From: an uncultured Gammaproteobacteria bacterium
GTDB lineage: Bacteria; Pseudomonadota; Gammaproteobacteria; Eutrophobiales; Eutrophobiaceae
Length of the DNA: 64,000 nucleotides
Assembly (NCBI GenBank): GCA_951812995.1
Contig: CATOTD010000002.1
Span: 565,468-629,467, forward strand
Direction: 5' to 3'
Part shown: positions 39,269 to 49,179 of the stretch, one piece after another
Position numbering within the stretch: the stretch's first letter is position 1
Layout: each line of letters begins with the position of its first letter
The notes under the pieces: generated by a model
Seen by the model: only the letters and a program-made list of their open reading frames with translations
Told to the model about the DNA's origin: nothing
Database searches by the model: none
Made by a program: the position numbers and the translations under genes

Positions 39269-41578
39269 TCATGAATCAGCCAACGATATAACACAGGTCA
39301 CCACCTCGGGTGTGAGACATTTGTATGTATTGCAAGCCTGTAGTTCCAATCTGAGTTTTAATATCCGCTCTGCAAAGGCAATGCGATCATTGTTAAGGCG
39401 CGAAAGTTCAAAGGTGATGTTGATGGTACCTGCGTATACATTGACTGGCACTGCTTGAAAACCCAGGGTTTTACTTACCGCTTGCGGATAAACAATTTTC
39501 GCCAATATCCAACCCGTAGCCGTTGTTATCGATAGTGGCACAGGACTGTTGTCCGGGGCTTGAATCTGATTTAAATGCCATCCTTGATCAATGGCAATAT
39601 TCAAAATCACTCGATAGTTATTATTTTCTTGATCACATTTTGCTGTAATGCGTATATGGCCGTCAGTACACCATTGTTGCGACGATTGTTCCCCGGCAAA
39701 CGTCTCCAACAAGCCACACATAAAATAGCTACAACTATAAGGACGTTGGGTGATGTCATCCGCATAGGCCAATATTAATTGCTGTGCGTAGGTTTGATAA
39801 TGCTGTTTGCCCGTGCGTTTTTCAAGACGCTGCAACGTTCTCAATGCAACTGAATTGCCGGACGCGATAGCATTATCATGGCGCTCTTTTGGTGCCCCCG
39901 GCAACAAATTAGTTGCGTTTTGTCGGCCCATAAAAAAGCCACCATTGTCCTCATCCCAAAAACCATCAATCATCGCATCTGCTAATGTGGCTGCATGTTT
40001 TAGGTATTGCCGATCTAATGTTGTATCGTAGATCTGTAGCAATGCCTCGGCAAGATAGGCATAGTCTTCCTGCAAGGCCGGGATAGATGCCTGGCCCGCC
40101 AAGCTGGCACGACTCAAGTCACCCATTTCAGTTTTATTGGTACTTAAAACAACATGGGCCGCATTGACAGCAATATCGATATAATCTTGTCGCTTGAGCT
40201 GTTGTCCAGCATAGGCAAATGACTTGATCATCATGGCATTCCAGGCCGTGATCATTTTGTCATCACGCAGTGGCGGCATACGTTTCGCGCGGGCCTCCCG
40301 CAATATCTTTTTATTAGCCGACAGTCGATCAATCAATTTGTCATAATCGATATTATGCTGACCGGCATAAACTGTTAGTGCTTGATTTAGATTAAGTATA
40401 TTTTTGCCTTCAAAATTTCCCCTTTCCGTGACCTGGTACAGGTGTATAAACGCAGCCGCATCTGCCGCCAGCAACGATTCTATTTCCTGCTTATCCCAGA
40501 TAAAGAACAGACCTTCTGCACCATCACTGTCGGCATCCGTTGCCGAATAAAAACCACCCGCTTCATTCATCATCTCACGCACAATATAATCCAGCGTTTC
40601 ACAGGCAACACGTTTGAAGTCCTTTATGCCGGTCATTAAATATGCTTGTGTAAATATGTAGGACAAGTTTGCCTGGTTGTAGAGCATCTTTTCAAAATGG
40701 GGGATTAACCAGTTTTGATCAGTCGCATAACGGTGGAAGCCGCCCGCGATCTGATCGTAAATACCGCCGCAACTTTGCATATGCAAGGTATTCACAACCG
40801 CGTTCAAGCAGTCTTCTTTGCCAGAAAATAACGCATAGTCAAGCAGGAAATAGAGATAGGGCTCATTTGGAAACTTCGGTGCCTGACCAAAGCCGCCATT
40901 AAATTCATCATAATGATTCATGATCGCTTGCGCCGCAAGATCGATAACGCTGCTGTTTATCTCGTGTAGCGATAGGCGCGTCTGCATAGCAGCAGTGACA
41001 CGTTCACTGATTGCATCGGCTTGTGCAAGTATCTCTGCTGATTGCTGATGCCAAAATTCATTTACACGTTTCAGCAAAGCGATAAACTGGGCTGGCTGAT
41101 AATAGGTGCCACCAAAGAAAGGTTTTCTTGCGGGCGTTAAAAAGCTACTCATAGGCCAACCACCATGACCTTGCATCATCATCACCGCAGTCATGTAGAA
41201 GGTATCAACATCCGGTTGACATTCCCTATCCACCTTGATGCAGATAAAACATTGATTCATGTACCTTGCCACCTCATCATTATCAAAACTCTCTGCTTCC
41301 ATGACATGACACCAATGACAAGTTGCATAACCAATCGATAAAAATACCGGCTTGTTTTCTTGTCTGGCTCTTGTAAATGCCTCGTCGCCCCAGGGAAACC
41401 AGTCAACCGGATTATGCGCATGTTGTAAGAGGTAGGGTGAGTCCTCAAGTATGAGACGATTGACATAGATCGGTTGTTGTTGATGATCAAGATAACGTGT
41501 TCGCGGCCGATACGATGCGCCTTTAGCTTGTAATGCGTTAAGCAATTTTTTTGTTAAGGTTTGCGAATAGTTAAACAT
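39269..41578 (-). CDS. Thioredoxin-like DUF255 / YyaL-type protein
   Basis: A 769-residue protein of the spermatogenesis-associated 20 / YyaL family. The N-terminal thioredoxin-like DUF255 domain holds the markers [16 protein letters not shown], the [12 protein letters not shown] motif and [12 protein letters not shown] GlcNAc-2-epimerase-like (alpha/alpha toroid) domain follows, with [15 protein letters not shown] set the start at ATG 41578 ([11 protein letters not shown]); the frame is open to 41644 into repeat-like sequence. The enzyme activity is not established for the family. It is upstream of repeat E and downstream (on this strand) of nothing until rapA. Confidence 0.9.
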   Translation of the reverse strand: MFNYSQTLTKKLLNALQAKGASYRPRTRYLDHQQQPIYVNRLILEDSPYLLQHAHNPVDWFPWGDEAFTRARQENKPVFLSIGYATCHWCHVMEAESFDNDEVARYMNQCFICIKVDRECQPDVDTFYMTAVMMMQGHGGWPMSSFLTPARKPFFGGTYYQPAQFIALLKRVNEFWHQQSAEILAQADAISERVTAAMQTRLSLHEINSSVIDLAAQAIMNHYDEFNGGFGQAPKFPNEPYLYFLLDYALFSGKEDCLNAVVNTLHMQSCGGIYDQIAGGFHRYATDQNWLIPHFEKMLYNQANLSYIFTQAYLMTGIKDFKRVACETLDYIVREMMNEAGGFYSATDADSDGAEGLFFIWDKQEIESLLAADAAAFIHLYQVTERGNFEGKNILNLNQALTVYAGQHNIDYDKLIDRLSANKKILREARAKRMPPLRDDKMITAWNAMMIKSFAYAGQQLKRQDYIDIAVNAAHVVLSTNKTEMGDLSRASLAGQASIPALQEDYAYLAEALLQIYDTTLDRQYLKHAATLADAMIDGFWDEDNGGFFMGRQNATNLLPGAPKERHDNAIASGNSVALRTLQRLEKRTGKQHYQTYAQQLILAYADDITQRPYSCSYFMCGLLETFAGEQSSQQWCTDGHIRITAKCDQENNNYRVILNIAIDQGWHLNQIQAPDNSPVPLSITTATGWILAKIVYPQAVSKTLGFQAVPVNVYAGTINITFELSRLNNDRIAFAERILKLRLELQACNTYKCLTPEVVTCVISLADS

Positions 41579-41609
41579 AATATTTTCTAATGACCGTCGT
41601 GATATTGCG

Positions 41610-42124
41610 TACTTATGCACTAAAGCGAGACTTGTCCAGTCCAACCCAACTCCGACCGACCTCGACTAACTCCGATCGGCCCCAACCGACTCTGATCAAC
41701 TCCGACCGACTCCGACCAGCCTCAACCGACTCCGATCGGCTCCGACCAACTCAACCCACACCACACTCGACTCAACTCCGACACCGATCAACTCCGACCA
41801 ACTCAATCCACACCACACTCGACTCAACTCCGCTCGGCCTCGACCAACTCCGACCAACTCAATCCACACCACACTCGACTCAACTCCGACACCGATCAAC
41901 TCCGATCGGCCCCAACCAACTCCGACCAGCTCCGACTAACTCAACCCACACCACACCCGGCTCCGACCAACTCCGATCAACTCCGACCCGACTCAACCCA
42001 CACCCGACCCAGCCCGACCCGACTCAACCTACACCACACCCAACCCCGACCCACGCCGGTTGAAAATGGAGTCATTGCCGCGGGATAAAAAATATTCAAG
42101 TGCGGTGTTTTGTGCAAAGGTCTC
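41610..42124 (+). repeat. Miniature repeat E (complete, longest)
   Basis: 515 bases. The left end TATGCACTAAAGCGAGACTTGTCC resembles the left ends of C and F; the right end is GTGCGGTGTTTTGTGCAAAGGTCTC. The interior is a C-rich, pentamer-like array (CTCCGACC, CTCGACC). It contains a larger unit of about 54 bases beginning CCACACCACACTCGACTCAACTCCG at 41756, 41808 and 41864. The stretch 42003-42020 (four CCC runs with 2-base gaps) is a G-quadruplex motif on the minus strand. A long open frame through the array is not a gene (see the rejected list). Confidence 0.8.
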
Positions 42125-42218
42125 AGGCTTTATATAATGAAAAATATGCGCTTGCACGCATAACATATCGTTGCCTGTCACTGGTGCGGCTTGCTGGTAA
42201 CGCTGTCAGGTCAAGTCG

Positions 42219-42800
42219 TTAATCGGCGTATTGGAATAATTTAACCACCTTCTGTACGCCACTGGTTGTTCTTACGATGTTGGTCGCAATCTCTGACTCG
42301 GCACGACTTACTATACCCATTAAATAGACGACACCTTTTTCAGTAACGACCTTTATCTCCATGCCCGTCAACTGTTTATCGGCAAGCAGTTTGGTTTTAA
42401 CTTTGCTTGTAACATAGGTATCACTCGTTCTTGCTACCAGTGAACTCGGTGCGGCGATTGTCATTTCATTATAGACGTACTTGACCTTATCGACTGATTT
42501 CACTAATTCTCCAGCCCTTTGACGCATGGCCTCAGTCGGTGCTTCACCCGTTAATAATACGACTGTGTCATAGCTGGTGACATTCCAGTGTGCCTGTGTT
42601 TTTAAATCTGGATCGCTGTTTAAGGCTTGTCCTGCTTTTATTTCGATAGTCTGATCTTCAAGCACTGTGCCAGGCGTTCTTCTATCGGCAGCCACAGTCG
42701 CAACGGTTGTTACACCACCCACTGCGACTAATGCACACCCGGATAATCCGGGAAGCAGACAAAGTAAAATCAAGCAATATAAATATCCAAGGTGTTTCAT
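42219..42800 (-). CDS. dolP: BON-domain outer-membrane lipoprotein (DolP/YraP type)
   Basis: A 193-residue lipoprotein. Signal peptide with lipobox LSGC places the modified Cys at residue 22. Two BON (bacterial OsmY and nodulation) domains follow: first near VLLTGEAPTEAMRQRAGELV, second near TGMEIKVVTEKGVVYLMGIV. The tail is RTTSGVQKVVKLFQY. DolP localises to the division site and supports outer-membrane assembly. It begins 6 bases after a remnant of element X, so its normal upstream region has been replaced. Confidence 0.9.
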   Translation of the reverse strand: MKHLGYLYCLILLCLLPGLSGCALVAVGGVTTVATVAADRRTPGTVLEDQTIEIKAGQALNSDPDLKTQAHWNVTSYDTVVLLTGEAPTEAMRQRAGELVKSVDKVKYVYNEMTIAAPSSLVARTSDTYVTSKVKTKLLADKQLTGMEIKVVTEKGVVYLMGIVSRAESEIATNIVRTTSGVQKVVKLFQYAD

Positions 42801-42805
42801 TTATT

Positions 42806-42990
42806 AAGGAACCTCTAATTAATTAAGGATTTTCAAGCAAGCTCGCATGACTGTGCTCGATATCAGTGAGCATTGAAGGTCTTGCTCATTAGTCTCTTTC
42901 ATTTCTCTTGTCCCGGCCTACTGTTTTCAGCTATCGCCCCTATTCCAGGCGTACTAAGCCACTGATAGCCGTAATTATTGCTTCTTTGAT
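42806..42990 (-). mobile_element. Remnant of element X (reversed 3' end)
   Basis: AAGGAACCTCTAATTAATTAAGGATTTTCAAGCAAG at 42806 and what follows matches the reverse complement of 24050-24237, including the last codons of the transposase (RLSVA then stop). It ends near 42990 inside a squalene-synthase-like gene piece. Confidence 0.75.
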
Positions 42991-43174
42991 AGCGTTTTTT
43001 ATCAATATCTTGCTTGAACGCATTTAATAAATCATAAAAATACTGCTTGTCTAGCCTAAAACATTGAATGGTATGTCGCAAGGCCATCATCTCATCAGGA
43101 TTGGCATATTGGCTATCGCCCTCCCCATCAAGACAATATCTCAACTCATCCGAAGCCAGGTGCTTTTGATCAGT
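42990..43174 (-). pseudogene. Squalene/phytoene synthase-like (HpnC type) gene remnant
   Basis: About 61 residues on the minus strand, HLASDELRYCLDGEGD then DEMMALRHTIQCFRLDKQYF and DLLNAFKQDIDKKRYQ. This pattern (TIQxF...DLLxAFxQDxxKxRY) fits the middle of HpnC/CrtM-type trans-isoprenyl diphosphate synthases, whose second Asp-rich motif follows later. Both sides are cut: element X remnant at 42990 and IS5-type copy 5 at 43175. The fragment suggests a lost hopanoid or diapophytoene (carotenoid) gene. No hpn or crt gene is elsewhere in the window. Confidence 0.6.
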
Positions 43175-44475
43175 TGGAAGCCTCTAAAAACCGTACATTT
43201 TGTGGTACGGTCTGATTCACTTGATGTGGGAGGATTTTGTTTATGCACGCACCTGGATTGTTTGATTTGACGGATCATTTGGCGCGGCTTTCGGCGATGG
43301 GAGATCCGCTTGAGGTTTTGGAGCGGCACGTTGATTTCGAAGTGTTTCGCCCAGTTCTTGTTGAAGCGCTTGGCTATGGGGAACGTCCCAAAGGGGGTCG
43401 CCCACCCTATGATGCCGTTGTGATGTTCAAGGTGCTGGTCTTGGCCTCGATGCACAATCTGAGCGATGAGCGGATGGAGTTTCTCATTCGTGACCGTTTC
43501 AGTTGGCTACGGTTCCTGGGATTTCAAATCGGGGAGCCAACCCCCGACCAAAAAACGATCTGGCTTTTCAGAGAGAAGCTGACCCAGGCGGGTGTCTGCA
43601 AGGCCCTGTTTGCCGCGTTTGAAGCTCAGCTGTGCGCGCGGGGATACAAACCCACCGGCGGTCAGATTATGGATGCCACGTTGGTCTTTGCCCCGCGCCA
43701 GCGGATGACGAAAGAAGAGAAAGCGCGCGCCAAGGCAGGTGAGGCCGCGTCTGACATCTGGCCCGATGATCTGTCCAAGGCAGCGCAGAAAGACATCGAT
43801 GCGCGTTGGACGGTCAAGTATTCAAAGGCCAAGACGACCAAGGAGGGTGAGGAGGATACTGGCCTTGTCGATATTTCGGTCCCACACTTCGGCTATAAGA
43901 ACCACGTGTCCATCGACCGCAAATGGCGCTTCATCCGGGGTGAGACTGGCACGAATGCGGCTCGCTACGACGGGCATGAACTCTCCTCGGTTCTGGACGA
44001 GACAAACAGCTCGAAGGCGGTTTGGGCCGATACCAGGTACCGCTCGGCCAGGAATGAGGCTTGGCTGAAGGCGCAAGGGTACCGCTCACATATCCATCGC
44101 AAGAAGCCACGCGGCAAACCCATGGCCAGGCATATTCGTCGGGGCAACGCGACACGCTCCGCCATCCGCGCCTGTGTTCGGCTACGAGAAAGGGCCCATG
44201 GCTCTGACCATCCGCTCAATCGGCCAAACCCGTGCGAAGGCCCGCATGACCATGGCCAACCTGAGCTACAACTTCCGCCGTCTCATTTTCCACGAGCGAC
44301 GACAGGCCACAGCCTGACTCCGCCCAAATTCCGGAAATACCCGCCCTGGCAGACCCAAACAGCGCAACACAGCCTCAAATACCATCGACCTTGACCTTCA
44401 CACCCACTATGCGGGTGACAACGACTGGTGCTCGCGTCAAAACCCATCCAGAATCAGCGTTGTTCGAGGTCTCCA
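43175..44475 (+). mobile_element. IS5-type element, copy 5
   Basis: 1301 bases, in the opposite direction to copies 1-4. Left end TGGAAGCCTCTAAAAACCG and right end (reverse complement) TGGAGACCTCGAACAACG. It interrupts the hpnC-like remnant on the left and touches an IS3-type remnant on the right. Confidence 0.88.
43243..44394 (+). CDS. IS5-family transposase, open frame but lacking the catalytic Glu region (copy 5)
   Basis: A 383-residue frame from ATG 43243 after a GGGAGG ribosome site. Gln is kept at the codon that is amber in copies 1-3. The first Asp motif reads IMDATLVFAP and the second AVWADTRYRS. At 44173 the expected R-V-E-H codons are missing and the frame moves, so the last roughly 85 residues are not transposase-like; the family C-terminus is coded in the next frame to 44317. 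Predicted inactive. Confidence 0.8.
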   Translation: MHAPGLFDLTDHLARLSAMGDPLEVLERHVDFEVFRPVLVEALGYGERPKGGRPPYDAVVMFKVLVLASMHNLSDERMEFLIRDRFSWLRFLGFQIGEPTPDQKTIWLFREKLTQAGVCKALFAAFEAQLCARGYKPTGGQIMDATLVFAPRQRMTKEEKARAKAGEAASDIWPDDLSKAAQKDIDARWTVKYSKAKTTKEGEEDTGLVDISVPHFGYKNHVSIDRKWRFIRGETGTNAARYDGHELSSVLDETNSSKAVWADTRYRSARNEAWLKAQGYRSHIHRKKPRGKPMARHIRRGNATRSAIRACVRLRERAHGSDHPLNRPNPCEGPHDHGQPELQLPPSHFPRATTGHSLTPPKFRKYPPWQTQTAQHSLKYHRP

Positions 44476-44477
44476 GA

Positions 44478-44590
44478 TTCGTCAGGATGCGGTACGCATT
44501 GCTTTGACGAGCGGTTTATCGCGTCGTCAGGTTGCGGAAGATTTGGGTGTTGGTGGTAGTGTCAATAATCTTTCGCACTTTCTGATTTGG
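44478..44590 (+). pseudogene. IS3-family orfA (HTH) remnant
   Basis: RQDAVRIALTSGLSRRQVAEDL then GVGGSVNNL is a helix-turn-helix typical of the first reading frame of IS3-family transposases. It has no start and is cut on the left by IS5-type copy 5 and on the right by the IS256-family element. Confidence 0.55.
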
Positions 44591-45888
44591 CTTTCCCTTA
44601 AATCTGGTTGTTACGCTACCTGAAAGTCCTTTTCTTTATCCATCTCTTGGAGCAAATCCATGTTCAGATATTTCCGCGTTCCCCACTAGCTCCCCGCGAT
44701 GTGTCTAAGCCTTGCCGCACAAAGCATCAACGCCGAGTTGCCATCCGGGAATGCACACACTACTCGTGTTCGCCGCCTGATTTCTCGGATGATCCTCTCC
44801 AAAGGATTGTTAGTCCGAATGCAAATCCAGTGCTCTGCCAGAAACCGATAATACGTTAGGGTCTCTTCCATGCACTACCCAGCCAATCCGCTACACTCGA
44901 TAACTTCATGTCCCTGAGTTTCTTCTCGACCTCCGTGGCCTTATGCCTGGCAGATTCCAGATATTCAGATGCATGAATAGCCTGCAACATGCGAGAGACT
45001 TCTTTGACACGACCACGAGACACATGACTGAAGACGTTGCGGTAGAAGTGCACAATACAACGCTGCCACTCAGCATCAGGGTAGAAGTCACCGATCGACT
45101 CCTTGCGCCCAAGACAGGCATCACTGAGCACCAACCTGATGCCCTTGAGACCGCGTGCCTTTAAATGACGCAGGAATCCTGACCATCCCACCTTATCCTC
45201 CTTAGTACCTTCAACAATCCCTAGAATGCGGCGGTAGCCATCGTCCCTAACACCTATGGCGACTAGAACAGAAACGTTCTTCACTGCACCGCCCCAACTG
45301 CGTTTGAGCACAACACCGTCCAGGTATACATAAGGGAAATCACTCCCTATGGGGCGATTACGCCACTCTTCAATCTGCCCATAGATACGCTGGTTGAGCT
45401 TTGAAATAGTCCCTAAGCTAACACGGGTACCCCACAATGCTGCGGTAATGTCTTCTACACGTTGTACTGAAACACCTGCCAGATACATCTCGAGCAACGC
45501 CTCTTCAATTGACGCTACACGGTGTCGATAGCGCTCTATGATCGCCATCTCAAAGGTCTGCTTGCGTAGCTTCGGCATCTTTAACTCAAGCTCTCCGGCC
45601 CTTGTGTGGCACTTCCTGGTGTAGCTACCAGACCGGTCGTCTTTGCGCGTCTCAGTGCGTTCGTATCGATCAGCACCCACCAGCGCATCAGCCTCAGCGT
45701 CCAGAATCTGGTTAAGGGTGTCTTCCACAGTCTTCAGTACCACTTTGTTGAGATGGCCCTGCAGTTCCTGTTCATCAATAGGGACTACATTGTTCAAGTG
45801 CTTGTTTGTATCATCGCTCATGGCGACTCTTCTCCTGGTCAAATAAATGGTTATGTCACTTTTTATTTAACCAGATAAAGGAAAACCG
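44588..45888 (-). mobile_element. IS256-family element, second type
   Basis: About 1.3 kb. GGCTTTCCCTTAAATCTGGTT at the 3' side and the reverse complement GGCGGTTTTCCTTTATCTGGTT at the 5' side form imperfect inverted ends. This type is unrelated at the sequence level to the IS256-type copies A-C except for family motifs. Confidence 0.75.
44611..45821 (-). pseudogene. IS256-family transposase, frameshifted and with nonsense codon
   Basis: Starts at ATG 45821 (MSDDTNKHLNNVVPIDEQEL). Mutator-family motifs: VYLDGVVLKRSWGG (first Asp), IRLVLSDACLGRKESIG (second Asp), QRCIVHFYRNVFSHV. Near 44874 the frame shifts, after which EETLTYYRFLAEHWICIRTN and NPLERIIREIRRRTRVV (Glu motif) follow. A TAG at about 44691, inside the C-terminal SSWGTRKYLNMD, then interrupts again. 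The last codons (KEKDFQVA, stop 44611-44613) are still present. Confidence 0.85.
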
Positions 45889-45924
45889 CCTCTTCATATT
45901 TGCGAAAGATAATTTACGTTATCG

Positions 45925-46088
45925 GTGACCAACCAGGTGCCCACCGTGGGTCGGGCTGATTCGGGTCTGACCGGATCGGGCTGGGTGTGGCGTGGATCGG
46001 GCTGAGTCGAGTTGGGCTGGATCGGGCGGAGTCAAGCTGAGTCGGGTCGGATGTGGCTGGACAAGTAGCATTTTTGTGCAAAGGTATC
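45925..46088 (-). repeat. Miniature repeat F (reversed)
   Basis: Starts with a version of the inner module (GACCAACCAGGTGCCCACCGTGGG), then a G-rich array (TCGGGCTGATTCGGGTCTGACC, ATCGGGCTGAGTCGAGTTGGGC) and ends GGACAAGTAGCATTTTTGTGCAAAGGTATC, the reverse of the left end of C. It lies between the IS256-family element and the aceK stop. Confidence 0.75.
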
Positions 46089-46137
46089 GTACTGGTTCTG
46101 TCAATCTGAAGGCAAGCCACCGCCAAAGATAAAACGT

Positions 46138-47859
46138 TTAATGTCCCGCTGTTATTGTAGAGGTGTACGGTACGATGAGTGAGACCTCACCCTTTGCATA
46201 ATTTTCTTTTACTTGTCGCCAATATTGAGCCGTTAATAAATCTTGATGATGATGAATAAACGTCTCTTTAAGTTTTTCGTTCATGGATAAAAAACGAATA
46301 AATTCTTCAGGAAATATGTCTTTTTCACCAACGTAATACCAGGTGTCAGCCAACATCTCATCATCAAAATCACGGGTTTTTGGAATGTCGCGAAAGTTGC
46401 ATTCCGTTACTAACGAGACTTCATCATAATCGTAAAAAATAATACGTTTGTGAGGAGTCACGCCAAAGTTCTTCAGCAACAGATCACCGGTAAAAATATT
46501 GGTTTGAGCAAGGTCTTTAATAGCTTGCCCATAATCGATCACAGCAGCGACAGCCTCTCTTGCGGATACTTCATTAATATATAAATTTAATGGCCGCACG
46601 CATCTTTCTGTGTAGACCTGCTGCAATATAAGATGATCGCCTTCCTTATGCACACTGCCCGCTGCCGCATTTAATAATTCATCTAATAGTACGTCAGAAA
46701 ATCGATTGATGGGAAATTCAAGATTTAGAAATTCCTGTGTATCAATCAGCCGACCTGCGCGGTCGTGTTTTGATACAAGTTTGTATTTTTCAATCACTTC
46801 TTTGTGTGTAATTGTTTTCGGGTAACCAAACTTATCGCGAATAACTTTGAACACAAGATTGTATGACGGCATTGTAAAGACAATCATGACCAGCCCGACA
46901 TCACCTTCCGCATATATAAATTTATCTTTAGTCTTACTTAAATGCTCGGAGAATATTCTGTGACGTTCAGTTTTACCCTGTCTTAAGCGCCCGAGTACGG
47001 TGTATAACTCATCAATCGGTTTATTTGGCAGGATTGATTTTAGAAAATGAACGGTACCGATGACTGAATTTGGATCAGCAAAATAGTAAGATCGTGTATA
47101 ACCAAAAATTAAACTGATATCGGTTTCATTTAAAAAAACGGCATCTACCATGATGCCGCTGTCTTCGTTTTTAAACGCGATAACAATAGGTGTCTCGCCT
47201 TCGCTCAGTATTAACTTTCCAACTAGATACGCGCGTGCCGCTTGATAAAAAAATGAATCAATAAATTCAAATCTTATGTATTCAACGGCATGACTAAATT
47301 TTAATTTAGTATTGTTTTCTATTATTTTCTCAATACGTTGGGCATTGCTAGCAATATCAGCATAAGACACTCGAAATGAGAAATCGTCAAGAATGGTTTC
47401 AAAAATGCGTTGTAGGGAAACCCAGTAGGGATAGCGGCGCATGTTAAGTGACAGAATCAGATGCAGATCATCCGACGGGCCGGGTGATGTGAATTCTATT
47501 TCCTGATCGACACCCTCGGTATCAAAAATGCGCCGGGTCGTTGAATTAAAGAATGTTTTAATAAAATCATTATCGGGCACTTGATCCAGGCGTTCACCAA
47601 AATAGCTTCTTATTTTGTGCCATAATTTTTTATCATTAATGCGCTGGCCCAACATTTTGCGCAGGGCCAGTACAACGCGACGCACTGATTTTTCATATAG
47701 ATCGACGCGGTCAACAATGTCTTGCTGATGGCCTTTCCAATCACGTTGTTCAAAACGTGTTCGGGCACGTTTCGTTATGCGGTGAAAGTAGTTGTTATAA
47801 CGAATAAACCCATCGTAGATAATCTGTGAGCATTCTGCGATCAGATATCTATCTGGCAT
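46138..47859 (-). CDS. aceK: Isocitrate dehydrogenase kinase/phosphatase
   Basis: A 573-residue AceK, near the usual length of about 578. It phosphorylates and dephosphorylates isocitrate dehydrogenase, directing carbon between the TCA cycle and glyoxylate use. The N-terminal regulatory domain starts CSQIIYDGFIRYNNYFHRIT; the kinase part has YAEGDVGLVMIVFTMPSYNL, the nucleotide region NLVFKVIRDKFGYPK, and the catalytic VTPHKRIIFYDYDEVSLVTE. It follows icd by 24 bases, so they form an operon, unlike E. coli where aceK is with aceBA. Confidence 0.94.
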   Translation of the reverse strand: MPDRYLIAECSQIIYDGFIRYNNYFHRITKRARTRFEQRDWKGHQQDIVDRVDLYEKSVRRVVLALRKMLGQRINDKKLWHKIRSYFGERLDQVPDNDFIKTFFNSTTRRIFDTEGVDQEIEFTSPGPSDDLHLILSLNMRRYPYWVSLQRIFETILDDFSFRVSYADIASNAQRIEKIIENNTKLKFSHAVEYIRFEFIDSFFYQAARAYLVGKLILSEGETPIVIAFKNEDSGIMVDAVFLNETDISLIFGYTRSYYFADPNSVIGTVHFLKSILPNKPIDELYTVLGRLRQGKTERHRIFSEHLSKTKDKFIYAEGDVGLVMIVFTMPSYNLVFKVIRDKFGYPKTITHKEVIEKYKLVSKHDRAGRLIDTQEFLNLEFPINRFSDVLLDELLNAAAGSVHKEGDHLILQQVYTERCVRPLNLYINEVSAREAVAAVIDYGQAIKDLAQTNIFTGDLLLKNFGVTPHKRIIFYDYDEVSLVTECNFRDIPKTRDFDDEMLADTWYYVGEKDIFPEEFIRFLSMNEKLKETFIHHHQDLLTAQYWRQVKENYAKGEVSLIVPYTSTITAGH

Positions 47860-47883
47860 AGTCGTTGTCTATGGCCCATCACG

Positions 47884-49179
47884 TTATAGATTGGCGATTA
47901 ATGCGTCAGCAAACTCACTGCATTTAACCTCATTTGCATCATCCATAAGGCGGGCAAAATCATAGGTGACCGTTTTGTTAGCGATCGTCTTATCCATCGC
48001 ACCAATTATGCGATCAGCCGCTTCATTCCAACCCAGATAGCGCAACATCATTTCGCCAGATAGTAATAGCGAGCCTGGATTGACTTTATCCAGGTTGGCA
48101 TATTTAGGTGCTGTACCGTGCGTGGCTTCAAAAATGGCATGGCCAGTGTCGTAGTTAATATTGCCACCAGGCGCAATACCAATGCCACCGACTTGGGCTG
48201 CCAGTGCATCCGACAGATAATCGCCATTGAGATTCATGGTCGCAATGACATCAAACTCTTCGGGTCGGATCAGTACTTGTTGCAGTGTGATATCCGCTAT
48301 TGCATCTTTGATTAAGACCTTGCCCTCTTTTTCAGCTTGTTGCATTTCAGCTTGCGCTACTTGCGTGCCTTTTTCGGCAGAGGTTCTCTCCCAGATATTC
48401 CAACTATACGTTTCATTATTAAATTCTGTGTCAGCCAATTCATAACCCCAGTTACGAAATGCACCTTCAGTAAATTTCATGATGTTCCCTTTGTGGACAA
48501 ACGTCACGCTCTTGCGTTTGTTGGCAATGGCATATTTTATAGCGGCGCGGACCAGACGGCAGGTCCCTTCTTGAGAGATCGGTTTTATGCCTATACCACA
48601 GGTATTCGGAAAGCGTATTTTTTGATAAAAAGTGGGAAAGGTTTTTTTCAGCAATGCCAGAAATTTTTTATTTTCTTCGCTACCCTGTTCAAATTCAATA
48701 CCAGCGTAAATATCTTCCGTGTTTTCACGAAAGATCACCATATCGATCGATTCAGGATGGTTGACGGGCGAAGGTACGCCTTTATACCAACGCACAGGCC
48801 GTAAGCAGACATATAAATCCAGGATTTGTCGTAATGCGACATTCAATGAACTTATGCCGCCGCCAATGGGTGTTGTCAACGGGCCTTTGATTGCGACCAG
48901 AAATTCTCGGCAGGTTGCAATCGTTTCATCAGGTAACCAGGTGCCAGTAATTCGATTGGCCTTTTCTCCAGCATAAACCTCAAGCCATTTAACGGCTTTG
49001 TTACCGGCATAGGTTTTCTCAACAGCCGCATCCATAACACGTCGTGCTGCCTTCCAGACATCAGGCCCGATGCCATCACCTTCAATAAAAGGAATGACGG
49101 GGGTATCGGGTACATTTAATTTGCCATTTTTAATTGAAATTTTTTTTCCATCGGCAGGGGCTTTTTTTGGTTCGGCCAA
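47884..49179 (-). CDS. icd: Isocitrate dehydrogenase (NADP)
   Basis: A 431-residue NADP-type enzyme converting isocitrate to 2-oxoglutarate. Markers: [19 protein letters not shown], the phosphorylation loop [15 protein letters not shown] with Ser111 (equal to Ser113 of E. coli), [44 protein letters not shown] and [18 protein letters not shown]. The Ser in the substrate loop and the adjacent aceK show control by phosphorylation. The first 20 residues are Lys-rich. It begins 340 bases before metZ, which is on the other strand. Confidence 0.95.
   Translation of the reverse strand: MAEPKKAPADGKKISIKNGKLNVPDTPVIPFIEGDGIGPDVWKAARRVMDAAVEKTYAGNKAVKWLEVYAGEKANRITGTWLPDETIATCREFLVAIKGPLTTPIGGGISSLNVALRQILDLYVCLRPVRWYKGVPSPVNHPESIDMVIFRENTEDIYAGIEFEQGSEENKKFLALLKKTFPTFYQKIRFPNTCGIGIKPISQEGTCRLVRAAIKYAIANKRKSVTFVHKGNIMKFTEGAFRNWGYELADTEFNNETYSWNIWERTSAEKGTQVAQAEMQQAEKEGKVLIKDAIADITLQQVLIRPEEFDVIATMNLNGDYLSDALAAQVGGIGIAPGGNINYDTGHAIFEATHGTAPKYANLDKVNPGSLLLSGEMMLRYLGWNEAADRIIGAMDKTIANKTVTYDFARLMDDANEVKCSEFADALIANL

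Noticed and set aside
41590..42063. Open frame of 157 residues through repeat E (Pro/Thr/Ser/Asp/Arg-rich)
   Set aside because: It is made by the C-rich pentamer-like array, has no ribosome site and the same kind of sequence in other copies is not in frame.
43175..44475. Programmed frameshift to make the full IS5-type transposase
   Set aside because: No slippery heptamer is seen at the junction, and a shift would still leave the R-V-E-H residues, including the catalytic Glu, missing.
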